A stretch of DNA of 64,000 bases from Deinandra increscens subsp. villosa (lineage: Eukaryota; Streptophyta; Magnoliopsida; Asterales; Asteraceae), in assembly GCA_039602395.1 (NCBI GenBank), contig JBCNJP010000008.1:71263095-71327094 (forward strand). Reading direction: 5' to 3'. The position numbers and the translations under genes are program-made. Shown piece by piece: positions 47,001 to 57,625 of this stretch. How positions within the stretch are numbered: the first letter of the stretch is position 1; every line of letters begins with the position of its first letter. Below the pieces are notes generated by a model, which searched no databases, was not told the origin of the DNA, and saw nothing but the letters and a program-made list of their open reading frames with translations.

Positions 47001-48810
47001 ACATAACCTAGAGAAACTAATAAAAAACTACAGTAAGATATACAAAAACAAATTTAGTGGAATACCTTAGCACAGGATGCAAGAGATTGGAGATAATGTT
47101 CATTCCCTGGACACTGAGACAATACCATTTATCACAAACACTCATAATAAATATTCAATAAGTATGCTAAGAGAATATTCAACTTCTGAAATATATACGT
47201 ACAAGCAGAGAAAACATACCTCTTCTACAGCAGTTTGGAAACACTGAAATGCATCATCAAACTGAATCTTAGCTTCATCTTGGTCACTAGTAAGAAATGC
47301 ACTGGCAGTGTGGGCATTGCCTAAGCACCATAAAGCCTCGTGTTTCGCAGGATTGATGGATAATGCCTCGGTCAATTTTGAAACGGCATCTATAATTTTG
47401 TAAAATTCAATGTGAGCCAAATATATAAGATCTTAGCAGATTGTTTAAATGTAAAATAATGATAAAATACACAAATAAAAATCCTAGCACAAACTGCATC
47501 AATTTCATATGATAAGAGAATCCTAATAAGCAATAGCAATTATAAGCCCGTAAAGTACCTTTAAGCATCTTCTTTGATTCATTGATATCTCCAAATTGAG
47601 ATAATTCCAGCAGAGCTCCACCCCATCTCGTTAAATTCTGCACTAACATAATATTATCATTTCTCATCTTTGAAGTCTCAAATCTCAACTTTTGAATTTT
47701 TAACAACCACTAGTTATGGAAAATAAATTGCTGAAAAGCATTTCACAAATTCTATCTTAGATGCAATGATCTCCATTTCTTTGTACTGCTGTTTCTTGTT
47801 AGTCCTTTCTACTAGACATGTATGTCTAAAAAGTTTATTTCACTAAAACAGCACCACACGTATTTTAATTTACACCTACGTAGTAAAAAATAGTATTCTG
47901 AGTGTTCCTACTTCCAATACTTTAAACATAATAATATACACAAATCAACAGTTACCAAAGGGCCTTTAGCCTAGCGGTATCATGGTGTTGGATAAGGCTT
48001 AGCCTTTCCATGTGGTGAGGGTTCAAATCCTATTGGTGACAAAAACAAAAGCCGTTCAAAAAAGAAAAGAAATCAATAGTTAACCAGCATGAGGTTAATT
48101 ACTTGGTCCGTAAATAATAAGGTTCCCCAAAGTAATTCTCCAAAAAAAAAAAAAAAACCAAGTGCCATATCGCATATCTGTCTTCCTGCTTCCAATCTTT
48201 GTGTAATGAAAAGTGTTTGGGATTGCCTAATAACCTGCCTATTGCTTTTTTTAAACAGGTGGTTTTCATTAAGCAACTTTAAACTGTTCACTCAGAACAG
48301 CTTATTTATGTTCCAAGTAATCAGATAAGCAATCCAAAACACCCTCAAACAAGCCTATTGCTGTATGACTGCATCAAACACTAAGCCTATGAGCAGTTTT
48401 AATACCAAGTCCCAATCATGCCCTAACTAGTACACATCAGCTATGAAACTATAACAGGATAACCAAAAAGGATCCATCATAACTAAAACCAATTGTAGGA
48501 ATCCAAAAACAGTTCATTCAAATGATAAACATCTACCTAAATATGAATTTACGAGCACCTTAGGCCTATACAGATATAGATTACTATTTAACAATAGATC
48601 GTTTCACAAACGAGCAAATCCGTTACAAATAAATTCAGTAAGTACATAGAATCAATCGATTTGTAAACAACTAGCTAACTGTTACAGGAAAAGAGAAAGA
48701 AAGAGGCGTACATCTGAATCGGTAGGGTTCTTGGCGTATTCGGCTTCGGCGTTCATACGAGCGTGCTCGAAGATCATGAGTCTCTCCAAATCATTCTGAG
48801 CTGCGTCCAT
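44074..48810 (-). CDS. TOM20: TOM20 mitochondrial import receptor subunit
   Basis: Six exons: 48712-48810, 47559-47637, 47220-47389, 47066-47113, 45794-45889 and 44074-44199 (618 nt, 205 aa); all junctions are GT-AG and in phase. The protein starts MDAAQNDLERLMIFEHARMN. Its TPR-like core has NLTRWGGALLELSQF and LTEALSINPAKHEALWCLGN, then FLTSDQDEAK and CFQTAVEE. A glycine- and serine-rich linker follows, then KYDIFGWIILAVGLVAWVGM, the C-terminal membrane anchor, ending in VPPPPPR. Plant TOM20 has its anchor at the C-terminus, as here, and binds presequences at the outer mitochondrial membrane. The acidic residue usually before PGN is cysteine here (CPGNEHYLQSL). Introns 1, 4 and 5 are each over 1 kb; intron 1 holds a SINE and a small MITE. 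Confidence 0.96.
47956..48068 (+). mobile_element. tRNA-derived SINE in TOM20 intron 1
   Basis: The head GGGCCTTTAGCCTAGCGGTA includes box A TAGCCTAGCGG. Box B GGTTCAAATCC lies at about 48020, followed by an A-rich tail. It is antisense to TOM20. Flanks CAACAGTTA and CAATAGTTA may be an imperfect TSD. No cloverleaf can be closed, so it is not a tRNA gene. Confidence 0.75.
48213..48345. mobile_element. small Tourist-like MITE in TOM20 intron 1
   Basis: Imperfect inverted termini GTGTTTGGGATTGCCTAAT and ATAAGCAATCCAAAACACCC. Similar words at 46810-46990 in intron 4 suggest relatives there. Confidence 0.55.
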
Positions 48811-48963
48811 TGTTATTGTTACTGGATCTAAACAAATCAATCTTCAGGAAGGAAGAATTAGTATTATTGTGTTTCACTGATGAATGAATGAATATCCGCT
48901 AGGGTTTATGAAGAAGCCGAAAGTGAACAAATAAGAAGGGAAAAGTGGAAAACCACCCCCACG

Positions 48964-49072
48964 CAGAGGTGTAAAAACCCGGTTTCTAGTATCCGCTTTG
49001 AAAACCGTTTCAGATCGAAGTCCACGCCGATAGATTAAAAAAACCCGGTAGGTTCAAACCGAACCGGAATAT
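48964..49072. mobile_element. fragment of an AACCGG-type hAT MITE
   Basis: GCAGAGGTGTAAAAACCCGG resembles the terminus of the 21822 family, followed by a few ACCGG words. It lies about 150 bp upstream of the TOM20 start codon. Confidence 0.45.
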
Positions 49073-49839
49073 ATAGGCCTACTAATGGACATTTGCAAAT
49101 TCCATGAGATTGTTAAGATACTTGAGGTTACAAAATCATATGACGCTATCCCCATCTCTATAATTTATACTTTTATTATTACTTTTTTTTTCTTTTCACT
49201 CATAATCATAATTAAATAACATTTTTAATACTTTTATCATTACATTTTCTCTCTCTTTCAATCCTCAATTTTTAGCAAATCACAAGTTTTTTTGTCAAAT
49301 ATGCAAATTTGTTAAATTTTTTCCTTTATGCTCTACTCACAACTAAGCCTCAAATTTTAGAGTTTACACTCACATATTTTTTAAGGAACCTAATTTTGAA
49401 TTGTTGGCCTATGTACGATTGGGGGAAGTTTCTAGACACTAGGAATTTTGTGAGAGGGTACCGTGTGTTCTTAGATAATTCTTTAATAATTTGGAGAAGT
49501 AAAAAATAGTTCACTATGTTATGAACCGTTTATCGTGGGAGTTAGCCCAATTGCTAACAACTATACCACATTGGATAACCTTCAGCCCAGTTCAAGGTCC
49601 AATGAAGAGCCCAACGAAAGAAAGTTGCGAGATACAAAAAGGGAAGAACCAAAGAATATGGATTATGGAAAATATATTAAGTGTGTATTCTTCTTTTCCG
49701 TCTTCAGTTCTCTAATCTAATTTCCCCATTCCCTTATTGTCAATTGTTTCTTATATCAGTTATAATCCTTCCATCTAGATCAATAACAATTTGAGATTCA
49801 ATACTTAATTGTGTTAATTGTTAGTAGTGAAATACTTGT
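49073..49839. other. non-genic, possible LTR remnant
   Basis: No gene is seen. The open frame at 49521-49715 is most likely non-coding. The text AGTTAGCCCAATTGCTAAC and AGCCCAACGAAAG around 49540-49620 looks like LTR sequence of small copia elements, but no ends were found. Confidence 0.3.
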
Positions 49840-50050
49840 TCACTACACACTATGTCTCGATATACTATTGAGGCGGAATATCGATCCATATGTGCTACCA
49901 CATGTGAAATATGTGGCTACATAACTTGCTTTACGAACTAAACGTTAATCTTTTAATAAAGGTTTCATTAGTTTTGTGATAACACTGATTAATCTTTCGG
50001 TTGCTACTAATCTTGTCTTCCATAATTGGACTATAAATAAACTTAACTAT
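49840..50050 (+). pseudogene. decayed copia RNase H fragment
   Basis: In shifting frames it reads SRYTIEAEYRSICATTCE, WLHNLLYELNV, LVLCDNT and NLSVATNLVFHNWT. These match in order the RNase H end of a copia polyprotein. At least two frameshifts and stops are present. Confidence 0.75.
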
Positions 50051-50120
50051 TCCAATTTCCAAGCCATAATCATCTTTTTCTATGGTCACTAGACGCATTC
50101 AATTATCTTAATTAGTCGCA

Positions 50121-50375
50121 ACCACTAGGACTTGTCCTAGTGGCTACCCCCTTGGCTCTTAGAGCTTTGTTACTATGTGACCCAAGTTCTAATCCAAGGG
50201 GAGGCAGTTTTACCCCATGTTGTTCCAGGGGGGGGGGGGTTCTGCCAGGAGAAAGCTTCAGGAGGGGGTGTCTTGGTTCTCACGGAGGTCCGAGTAATCG
50301 ACCTTGGACATAGCCCCGCAAGGGTAGGTTTACACGTGAGACCAAAGTCGTCTGATCGATGCCGTTCCAAAAAAA
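50121..50375 (+). mobile_element. tRNA-derived SINE with 20-bp TSD
   Basis: A tRNA-like head with box A-like TTGTCCTAGTGG and box B-like AAGTTCTAATCC, a body with a poly-G run (50230-50240), and an A-tail at 50370-50377. A perfect duplication AATTATCTTAATTAGTCGCA lies at 50101-50120 and 50376-50395. Open frames across it are not genes. Confidence 0.9.
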
Positions 50376-50395
50376 AATTATCTTAATTAGTCGCA

Positions 50396-51995
50396 CAAAA
50401 TCCCAATTTAATACAATCATAATATATAAATTCATATATATATAAAATTAAATTATTATTTAATTACCGAAAAAATCATTAGTAAAACTAGCTACAGTAA
50501 TGTGTTGTATTGCGACTATCAAAGAAAGTAGGAGGTTTCTGTCTGTCTCTATGATCACTCGATCTTATGAAGAATCATTGAGGCTCGAGTCTTTTTTAAT
50601 CTTTTTACTCTAAATCATTTTCATTATTGTAGAATCTGGATATCTCCGACAATCAGATAGAAGCTCTAGGACGGATTGAAGAGGATATTAGACTACAAGG
50701 ATGGTGAGTGACGATAATGGTGGACTTCTTCCTTGAACCTACACAAATAACAAACCGTTGTTCTTGGAGCGCAGGACAGGGTGTCCTGCGACCAAGTTCC
50801 GGCGTGAGAATCAGTATTGGTTCCGATTAGAATAAGAGAAGGGTGTAGAAGATTAGGGTTATCGAACTTGTTTATTTACCTGGTGATTGATGAGTATTTA
50901 TACTCATCAATCATTGTCTTACTCTGAATTGTGCGTCCTCCACCGAAAGGTACGATCCATGCTGACGTGGCCGTCCTTGTGTCCCCTCAGTGGAGGCCGT
51001 TAGTGGCCGTAACAACGTTGTAGGAATGTTTCTGACATTGTCGTGTGAGCGTTGGTCTGTTTGTGCGAACTTCGGTGGGTCGAGTATCGACTGGCCGAAG
51101 TGCCGCAATCTTCGTTGAGTACTTCGGCCTTTGTCATTGGCCGAAGGCTTGTACTTGTACATTAGTCAGGATGTCACATCCTTGCCGGAGTATGACCTTC
51201 GTGGTATAGCTTCGGCAGGTGACATAGATGGGTGTTGCTGCTGCGTGGTCGACCCTAATATGGTGACTGGGGGTTCGACCTCTGCGTGGCCGAAGTTAGT
51301 TTCGACCGTGGTGTGTGGTCGACCCTATTCAGGTCGAACCTCGGGTGTTGTATTGTTTGCTGAACATACACACGTCATCAATTATCATTATCATTATATA
51401 TATATAAAACCCCACGAAAAATAAATATTCATTTTAACGTACGTCTTTAAACTTTTTAACTTTTAACGTTTCTCTATCATCGAATTCAAAAGTTTGTTTG
51501 AGAAGTTTAAAAACGTGAAACAACCATTTAACCCTTTTGAAAAGATAATGTACACGTATATATATATACGTATTTATCTAGTTACACACCGGATTTTTAT
51601 TGATAGGTGTATGCTCAAATTTTGCAAAACAAGCATTATATGTGTTTTAAAAGTAGCTGGATTTTAGCAGGGCCGGTCCTGAAAATTTAGAGGTCTTGTT
51701 CAAGCTAAAAAAATAGGTCCATTCGAAAATAAAATTGTAAATAAAAAAGGTTCTTAAATAACGCAAAAAATAAGTTATAACGATAAACTAAGAAAATTAT
51801 AGTTTTAAAATGACATTCTAACTACTTACCGACAAATCTTGCAGATCTCTTAATATTTTTATAGCAAACTGATTGATCAAGTCTTCATAGTTTATAATAT
51901 AAAAAAAGTTTTATAATATTCCCTCCCGAAAATGATGGGTCATGTTCCGTCACATTTCTCGCACATGCTAAGGCCCACTGGATTTTAGAATATTA
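50396..51995. other. non-genic; GGCCGAAG-rich segment and orphan exon-like stretch
   Basis: At about 50634-50703 an exon-like stretch, bounded by TTGTAG and GTGAGT, reads NLDISDNQIEALGRIEED; I cannot assign it. From about 50750 to 51360 the sequence is GC-richer with repeated GGCCGAAG, CTTCGGCC and GGTCGACC words, probably from an LTR element, but no LTR ends were found. A GGGCCGGTCCTGAAAATTTAG at about 51670 looks like a MITE end. Confidence 0.35.
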
Positions 51996-52026
51996 CAAGT
52001 GGGGCGACCCGCGCTTCGCAGCGGGG
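51996..52026 (-). mobile_element. Helitron-like 3' terminus (candidate), second copy
   Basis: On the minus strand it reads CCCCGCTGCGAAGCGCGGG, then TCGCCCCACTTGT, matching the motif at 11181-11206 in hairpin and tail. Confidence 0.35.
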
Positions 52027-53815
52027 TCTTTGAACATCAAATATGTCAATTTTAACGAAAAAACCAAACGTTCAAACATTGCCAAGCAAAGCAATTCATT
52101 CCTCATAATATAAACCATGTAATCACACATATAAACAACAATTTACTTAACTTGTAAACACACTCCATTCCTACATAAGTGTATCCGTGAAAGCAAGCCG
52201 CTCAGCTTTAAGCAAATAAAACTTGTCAAGAATGCAATTAACATACATCATGTATAGATAAATCAATACAACTAACCCTTTATAACAGAGGGCATGAGCA
52301 CATATAAATGACATGGTACAACCTAGAGAAAAGATATGATACAACCTTCCACATTGACTTGGGTCATTCTTCACTCAAAAAATAAAATCACCACAATTTG
52401 TTGTTCTAAGAATTCGATCCTTATAATTTAAACACTTTTAAACAGTGGATATTGTAGTAAGAAACAAAAACATGATTACTATGCAAAAAGTGGCCGAAGG
52501 AACGCTAAGAAACGAAAACACGCAGACTGCTCCATTACTTATGCTAAAGCATAGACGTCCACACTGGTGCATAAGGTAATGAAAAGACTTCACAAAAAGA
52601 GCAAACGTACCTTTGTGCAACTTTTTCTGATAAATCCATACCCGAATGATCCTAGAGAAGAATTTGGAAATAGATTTGTGTTGAGTAAATTAAGTGAATG
52701 AAACATGACATTATATATACTTGCTACATGGGTCTAATGAACATGATGTTCACTATCCGGTTATTATGCTTTTGACGTCAAACTATGAGTCAGACCCTTA
52801 ATCGTTCCTGCTTTTTTTTTTCTTAATGTAACTAAAACGAAGCTTATTGATCAACTCGTTTTGGTTTGGTTTCATTTTTGTTTCACAGGTTGGGCTTAGA
52901 ATTCACCCTACCATGCAAATAATTTCGTTCACAATTTTCACAGTTTTAAAGCGAACCATGAAGATCCTTAGACGGTTTCCATGTATTAAACCCAACCATG
53001 AACATCGATAAAAAAATAGGGATTTAATTATTCCAGCTACTGTACTATGTCATTACATGCTAGAAGAAGTGATATCTATCTCTAAATAACCTAAAAAAAA
53101 AGAGACGCAAAAGGAATAACCAACTGCAAACGCGCCTATGATGAAGAACATGAATCTCGTCAACAGGAACACGACAAATCAGATTATAAAGTCATCCCAC
53201 AGTGCAGAACGTCGAGAAACTATATATGTTGAGTACCTGGAAAGCGAAACCAAGTCTTGACTATAGATTTAAAAATCGGCTACGACTTATCGATCTGTGC
53301 GAATTTTTCTCCTTGTTACTAATAAGAATGCGCATCAGATCCAACCATATACCATATCAGTAGACATTAGTTATCCTCCCACGGCTGGCACATCAACAAA
53401 TATCTACAACAAAAGATCAATTGAAACCATGCAGCGACCCCTGCAGCTTATTTCATTGCAAAATACATACATATCATGAATAATTTTTGATGCAATAACT
53501 TACAGTTTCTTACCTTCGAATATCTGAATACATCATAAGTGGCCATACATGTGACCGATTTACGCAACAACCCATCATTTTTTTGCCATTTCCTTACCAT
53601 AAGAATATGATTAAACCTATTTATACCTGAAATTAAAACAACAGATGCGATAATAAAAGGAGCATGTAATTCGTAGAAAAATTAAATGAATATGATCAGC
53701 CACTTCTATAATTTAGAGCAGTCCTGTGTGTATTATCCTAAACCAAATTATCCAGTCATACTCAAGAAGTTAACATTTAATTACATATTGGGTATCATAC
53801 CTTGTGTTTTGTAAA
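52027..53815. other. non-genic
   Basis: No gene is identified. AT-rich; it lies between the candidate Helitron end and the ABCG fragment and may belong to the same captured segment. Confidence 0.3.
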
Positions 53816-54119
53816 GTTGTCTGGAAAAATCACATGTAATGGACGCGAGTTAAATGAATTTGTACCTCAAAGAACTTAGTGCATATGTCAGACAGCAAGA
53901 TTATCATATGGCTGAAATGACAGTAAGAGAGACACTTCAATTTGCAGAGTGTTGTCAAGGTTTTAGTTACAAAAAAGGTAAACTCAAGTTGTGTATATAT
54001 AATATAATATTGTGGTGCAATGAATACTTGATAACAGATATGAATATCGAACTTCTTAGAAGAAGAAAAAAATGTTGGAATTAGACCAGATGAGGGAGGA
54101 TCTTGACATATTTATAAAG
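53816..54119 (+). pseudogene. PDR-type ABCG transporter fragment, two exons
   Basis: Exon A (53816-53977) reads LSGKITCNGRELNEFVPQRT, then after a one-base insertion SAYVRQQDYHMAEMTVRETL and QFAECCQGFSYKK. Exon B (54038-54119) reads DMNIELLRR, and in a shifted frame EKNVGIRPDE and DLDIFIK. This is the first nucleotide-binding domain of pleiotropic-drug-resistance transporters, between Walker A and the signature motif. The 60-nt intron between the exons keeps GT-AG and phase. A one-base insertion in exon A, a shift in the A-run of exon B and a four-base GGAG insertion break it. No other transporter exons are nearby. Confidence 0.8.
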
Positions 54120-55433
54120 GTGCATGCTTTTACATTCTATATAGTAAAAATAGTACCTATGAACTTCTGCGATTCTTCAAATGATGGTTGAAAAAATATG
54201 CCCGAGCCTTTTCAATTCTTCACACGATGGTTCAATCATCTGAGGGGAAAAAGAAAACTGTTTTAATTCAATGAGCTTCCAATGATTCTACAACACAAAT
54301 TGTAAAATACTACGTACCTTTGTTAATTATATTTATCACTATAAATAAACACATGTATGGAGAAATCAACATGAAGAACTTGTGAAAAAATTGACGGATT
54401 GAAATGCAAAGTACAATTAAACCTTGCAAAAGGATAGAGATAACATCATCCTCTAGTCCATAATCAAAAGCTCGTCGGCTAAATCGGGAAGCGGCGTTTT
54501 TTCGTACTGAATAAAGCATAACCGATACAAACAATCACTTGGCGAATTAAACATAACTAAAGGTGTGGATACTCACCTGGAAAGCGCACATGACTGGGTT
54601 GTTTCCCCCGGCAGTATCATCGTGATCATCGCGAGGAAAACCCTAAATCAACAAAACCATTTAAACAGACCTAAATAATCACTGTCCGACACACCGACTA
54701 ACCTAAAATTAAGAAACTATGGAGTTTTTGTTCAATTTTGACCTTTTATGTCAACAATTTCAAAGACTTGTACCTGGTGTTACAAAGATGGACTCGGCCT
54801 CCATGCTCGATGAAGCGAAAGGTGTTCTTGAAGAGAGAGACCGGGAAAACCTGGAAGACGGGTGACGACAGTGACGATACTACGGTAGCCCCGTTGTAGG
54901 TAAAGGCGACGATGAGTTGGTCGATTGAGAGAGAGAGAGAGAGAGGGGCAGGCAGAAATGGATCAGATGTTGATGTAGCCACATATATCATGGATAAGAT
55001 ATGCTTGAGCTGGGCATGCTTTAAAACCAATCTCATTTCAGCCACACAAATAACACATGCAATAAGAACTTGTAATGTACAATTAAAATAACTTTTACAT
55101 GCATTAAATAGTTGTAAGTTTAGCTTATTAAGTTGTACAAATGGTTGTAATTTGTATATATAGGGTAATATATGCATCTAGAATTCATTTAATTTCAATA
55201 ATAATAAATAAGAAAGGTGGCAAAATATGAATTCTTGAAGCCAAAGGCTCCACCAACTCTATATAGCTAGAGCACATGCAACCTTGTGTTTTAAGCAATT
55301 AAAACCCTTCAATTAGAAAACCTCCATCATATCTTATCAATAATCATTATATTTATCTGCAAAACTCCCCACTCATGTATATATGTCAACCACTTATTAA
55401 TTAAAGGTCGGCCGGTCTGATCGATCAAACGAA
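54120..55433. other. non-genic; exon-like minus-strand pieces
   Basis: At 54774-54900 and 54577-54642 (-) there are open stretches with good splice borders (for example GFPRDDHDDTAGGNNPVM between TTTAG and GTGAG), but their frames do not join cleanly and I recognise no protein. A (GA)n tract lies at 54928-54942. A TATA-like CTCTATATAGC lies at about 55257. Confidence 0.3.
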
Positions 55434-55523
55434 ATGGGTTTTCTGAGCAAATCATCACCAATGGCTACTCGAACCGCATCAATGCTCGAGACATCATGCG
55501 GCTATTTGCTACAAGAATTACAG
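55434..55523 (+). CDS. putative first exon of a MAP65 microtubule-associated protein
   Basis: Thirty codons, MGFLSKSSPMATRTASMLET then SCGYLLQELQ, end at CAG|GCAAGT, a GC-type splice donor in an otherwise ideal context. The ETSCGYLLQELQ end matches the start of MAP65 proteins (ETTCGSLLQELQ-like), which in known genes continues IWDEVGE in the next exon. That next exon is not in the 8.5 kb that follows, which holds a Mutator-type MITE, a copia fragment and the large copia element. Either the gene continues beyond the window with a transposon-swollen first intron, or this is an orphan exon. A TATA-like element lies about 175 bp upstream. Confidence 0.5.
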
Positions 55524-55951
55524 GCAAGTTTCTTAATTTTTTAGCCTAACAGAAAGGGGTCGCAATATAACAACCCAAATCAGAATGCTACTTCGATCGG
55601 TTGCTAAACAGTGTACGTGATTACATGACCATTTATATTTCTATTCTATCCTCGCGACAACACGGAGGTGACAAATATAGTTAAATTTAAAAATCAGTCA
55701 TAAAAATCAAAGAAAAATGAAGTTGAAAATAAAAATCCATTGTACAAACGATAGAAAAAGAAACAAAATTTTGAAAGTAACGTGCACTATGTTTCTTGTG
55801 TTTTGCAACCAACCGGAGCCGCAAAGACCAAATTTCATAGCGATAGTTTGATTCTTACTCTGTTAGAAAGTCCGAGGTGGCTTTTTATACGTCACTTGTT
55901 GATGCATCTATTGGTATAAATTAATAATACGTTTATATTATAAGGTATATA
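55524..55951. other. non-genic (possible MAP65 intron 1)
   Basis: No feature is recognised. Confidence 0.35.
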
Positions 55952-55960
55952 TTATAATTA

Positions 55961-56387
55961 GGGAAAAAGACAAGAATGGTCATCACTCTTGAGATCAAAA
56001 TAGTCTATTAACTTCTTTTTACTCAAAATAGTCACTCAACTACGGTCTTGACGACCGTAGTTACGGTCTTGACGACCGTAGTTACGGTTTTGACGACCGT
56101 TGGTCCAAACCAAATCTAGCTTGTTTTTTTTTAACTTGTATTTTTCGGCAAACATTTTTGGGAAACGAAGCTATGGTCGTCAAGACCGTAACTACGGTCG
56201 TCAAAATCGGGACGTCAAGACCGTAACTACGGTTGTCAGACCGTACGTGGTGACGTGACAAACTGTGGTTGGTGTGGTGGACCAATGGTCGTCAAGACCG
56301 TAGTTGAGTGAATATTTTGAGGAAAAAGAAGTCAATGGGCTATTATGGTCTCAAATGTGGTCAATATGGCTATTCTTGTCTTTTCCC
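55961..56387. mobile_element. Mutator-type MITE with GACGACCGTAGTTACGGTC arrays
   Basis: A 427-bp element has termini GGGAAAAAGACAAGAATGGTCA and ...CATATGGCTATTCTTGTCTTTTCCC in rearranged inverted form, and a perfect 9-bp TSD TTATAATTA at 55952-55960 and 56388-56396. The interior has repeated ACGGTCTTGACGACCGT palindromes. It is related to the element at 32584-33261. Confidence 0.9.
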
Positions 56388-56396
56388 TTATAATTA

Positions 56397-57162
56397 TTAC
56401 TATAAAAATGAAGCTAATGCAACATTTTTTTTTCAAAAAAAGATTGTATAAGACTTAATCCAGCCATTTATTATATAATGCAATATTTTAAACCGAATAA
56501 ACCTTTTTAAGATGCAACTCTTTAAGAAAATAATTGCATTAGGTAACAAAACATTTGTATGAGGTCTAATACGACTTCAACTAATGAGACATTTTTGTTA
56601 ATAAAAATGTTGCATTAGACCCTTTTTTGGACATTGCAATTGTAATTGGAAACATGATCCTCATCGATCTTTAGGTTAACATATATAGCATAGATTTACA
56701 ATACATCGGATTTTCTTTTCATTGGGTACAACCAAAAGTATTTTGGAAAATAGTCTACAAAGATGATATAGTTGGTTGAAACCCTCGCTTCCAGGTTTTA
56801 GCCGATCCCCATAATAGGATTTCGCTAAAAGTGATGGTTGGAATCTTAGATCGAAAATAAAGCTTTATTAGAACGGGAAAGTAGAAAACAAACTAAACTG
56901 AAGAAAAAACAACGGTGAGACAGGGGCGGCGGCGTGACGGCACACCGCCCCGTCTAGGGTTTGAATATGATGACGACGGCTAGAGCGAAGAGATCTAAGG
57001 TTCCAAGGATCTTGGCCCATCTTCGCTCTGATTACCATGTAAGAACATGAAAAACTGAATTAATATCATTGATATAGATGTTACATTATGTAGTAAGTGA
57101 ACTCCAAACCCTAATATCTAATGAGCTCGTGGACTCATACTAATTAACCCTATCTTAATACT
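56397..57162. other. non-genic
   Basis: No gene is recognised. TTGCATTAG words at 56410-56640 recur. GC-richer text at 56910-57000 is unassigned. Confidence 0.35.
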
Positions 57163-57438
57163 CTAATAAATGTTTGGTTGCATGGAACGAGTTTTAGCTA
57201 AATAGAATTTTATGACTTTTATTGATAACACATAACTCACAATGAAAAGAGGATTGGACATTTTATTACAATTGAGATCTAAAACTATGAGAAGAACCCT
57301 GAAGACTTTGAGCGATAGATGCCCAAGTCTATGATGCCATGTGAAAGAGATGTTGAGGAAGAGGCCGCTACCATAGTAGACGCCATGGTTGTTGACTTCC
57401 CACATTAGGTGCGCCCATGCGCGAAGGTCCTTGACCAA
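57163..57438 (-). pseudogene. copia GAG-pre-integrase fragment
   Basis: The frame contains NHGVYYGSGL and TWHHRLGHLSLKVF, the zinc-binding start of a copia integrase, then DLNCNKMSNPLF. It lacks the HxxxH...CxxC cysteines and all neighbouring domains, so it is a relic. Confidence 0.7.
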
Positions 57439-57625
57439 TAAGTGATTAAGTGATATGAGAATAATTCAATAGAAACATCATTAGCTTGACATGGTTTGGA
57501 GACAGAAAGAAGATGTAAAGATCAATAGATATAACATAGATCTAACCCAAACCAAATTGTATAACCCAAATATTACAAGATCTGAATACAAACGACAGAG
57601 AACAACAGATGTAACAACAGATCTG

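Noticed and set aside
47956..48025. Possible tRNA gene
   Set aside because: Box A and box B are present, but no acceptor stem or anticodon arm closes and an A-tail follows, so it is a SINE head. The same applies at 1962, 25402 and 50121.
50177..50386. 69- and 65-codon frames on both strands
   Set aside because: They lie entirely within the SINE with the 20-bp duplication.
54460..54950. Possible minus-strand gene (NTFRFIEHGGRVHLCNT, GFPRDDHDDTAGGNN, RKNAASRFSRRAFDYG)
   Set aside because: Each piece has plausible splice borders, but the phases do not agree across all three and no protein family was recognised; kept only as a note.
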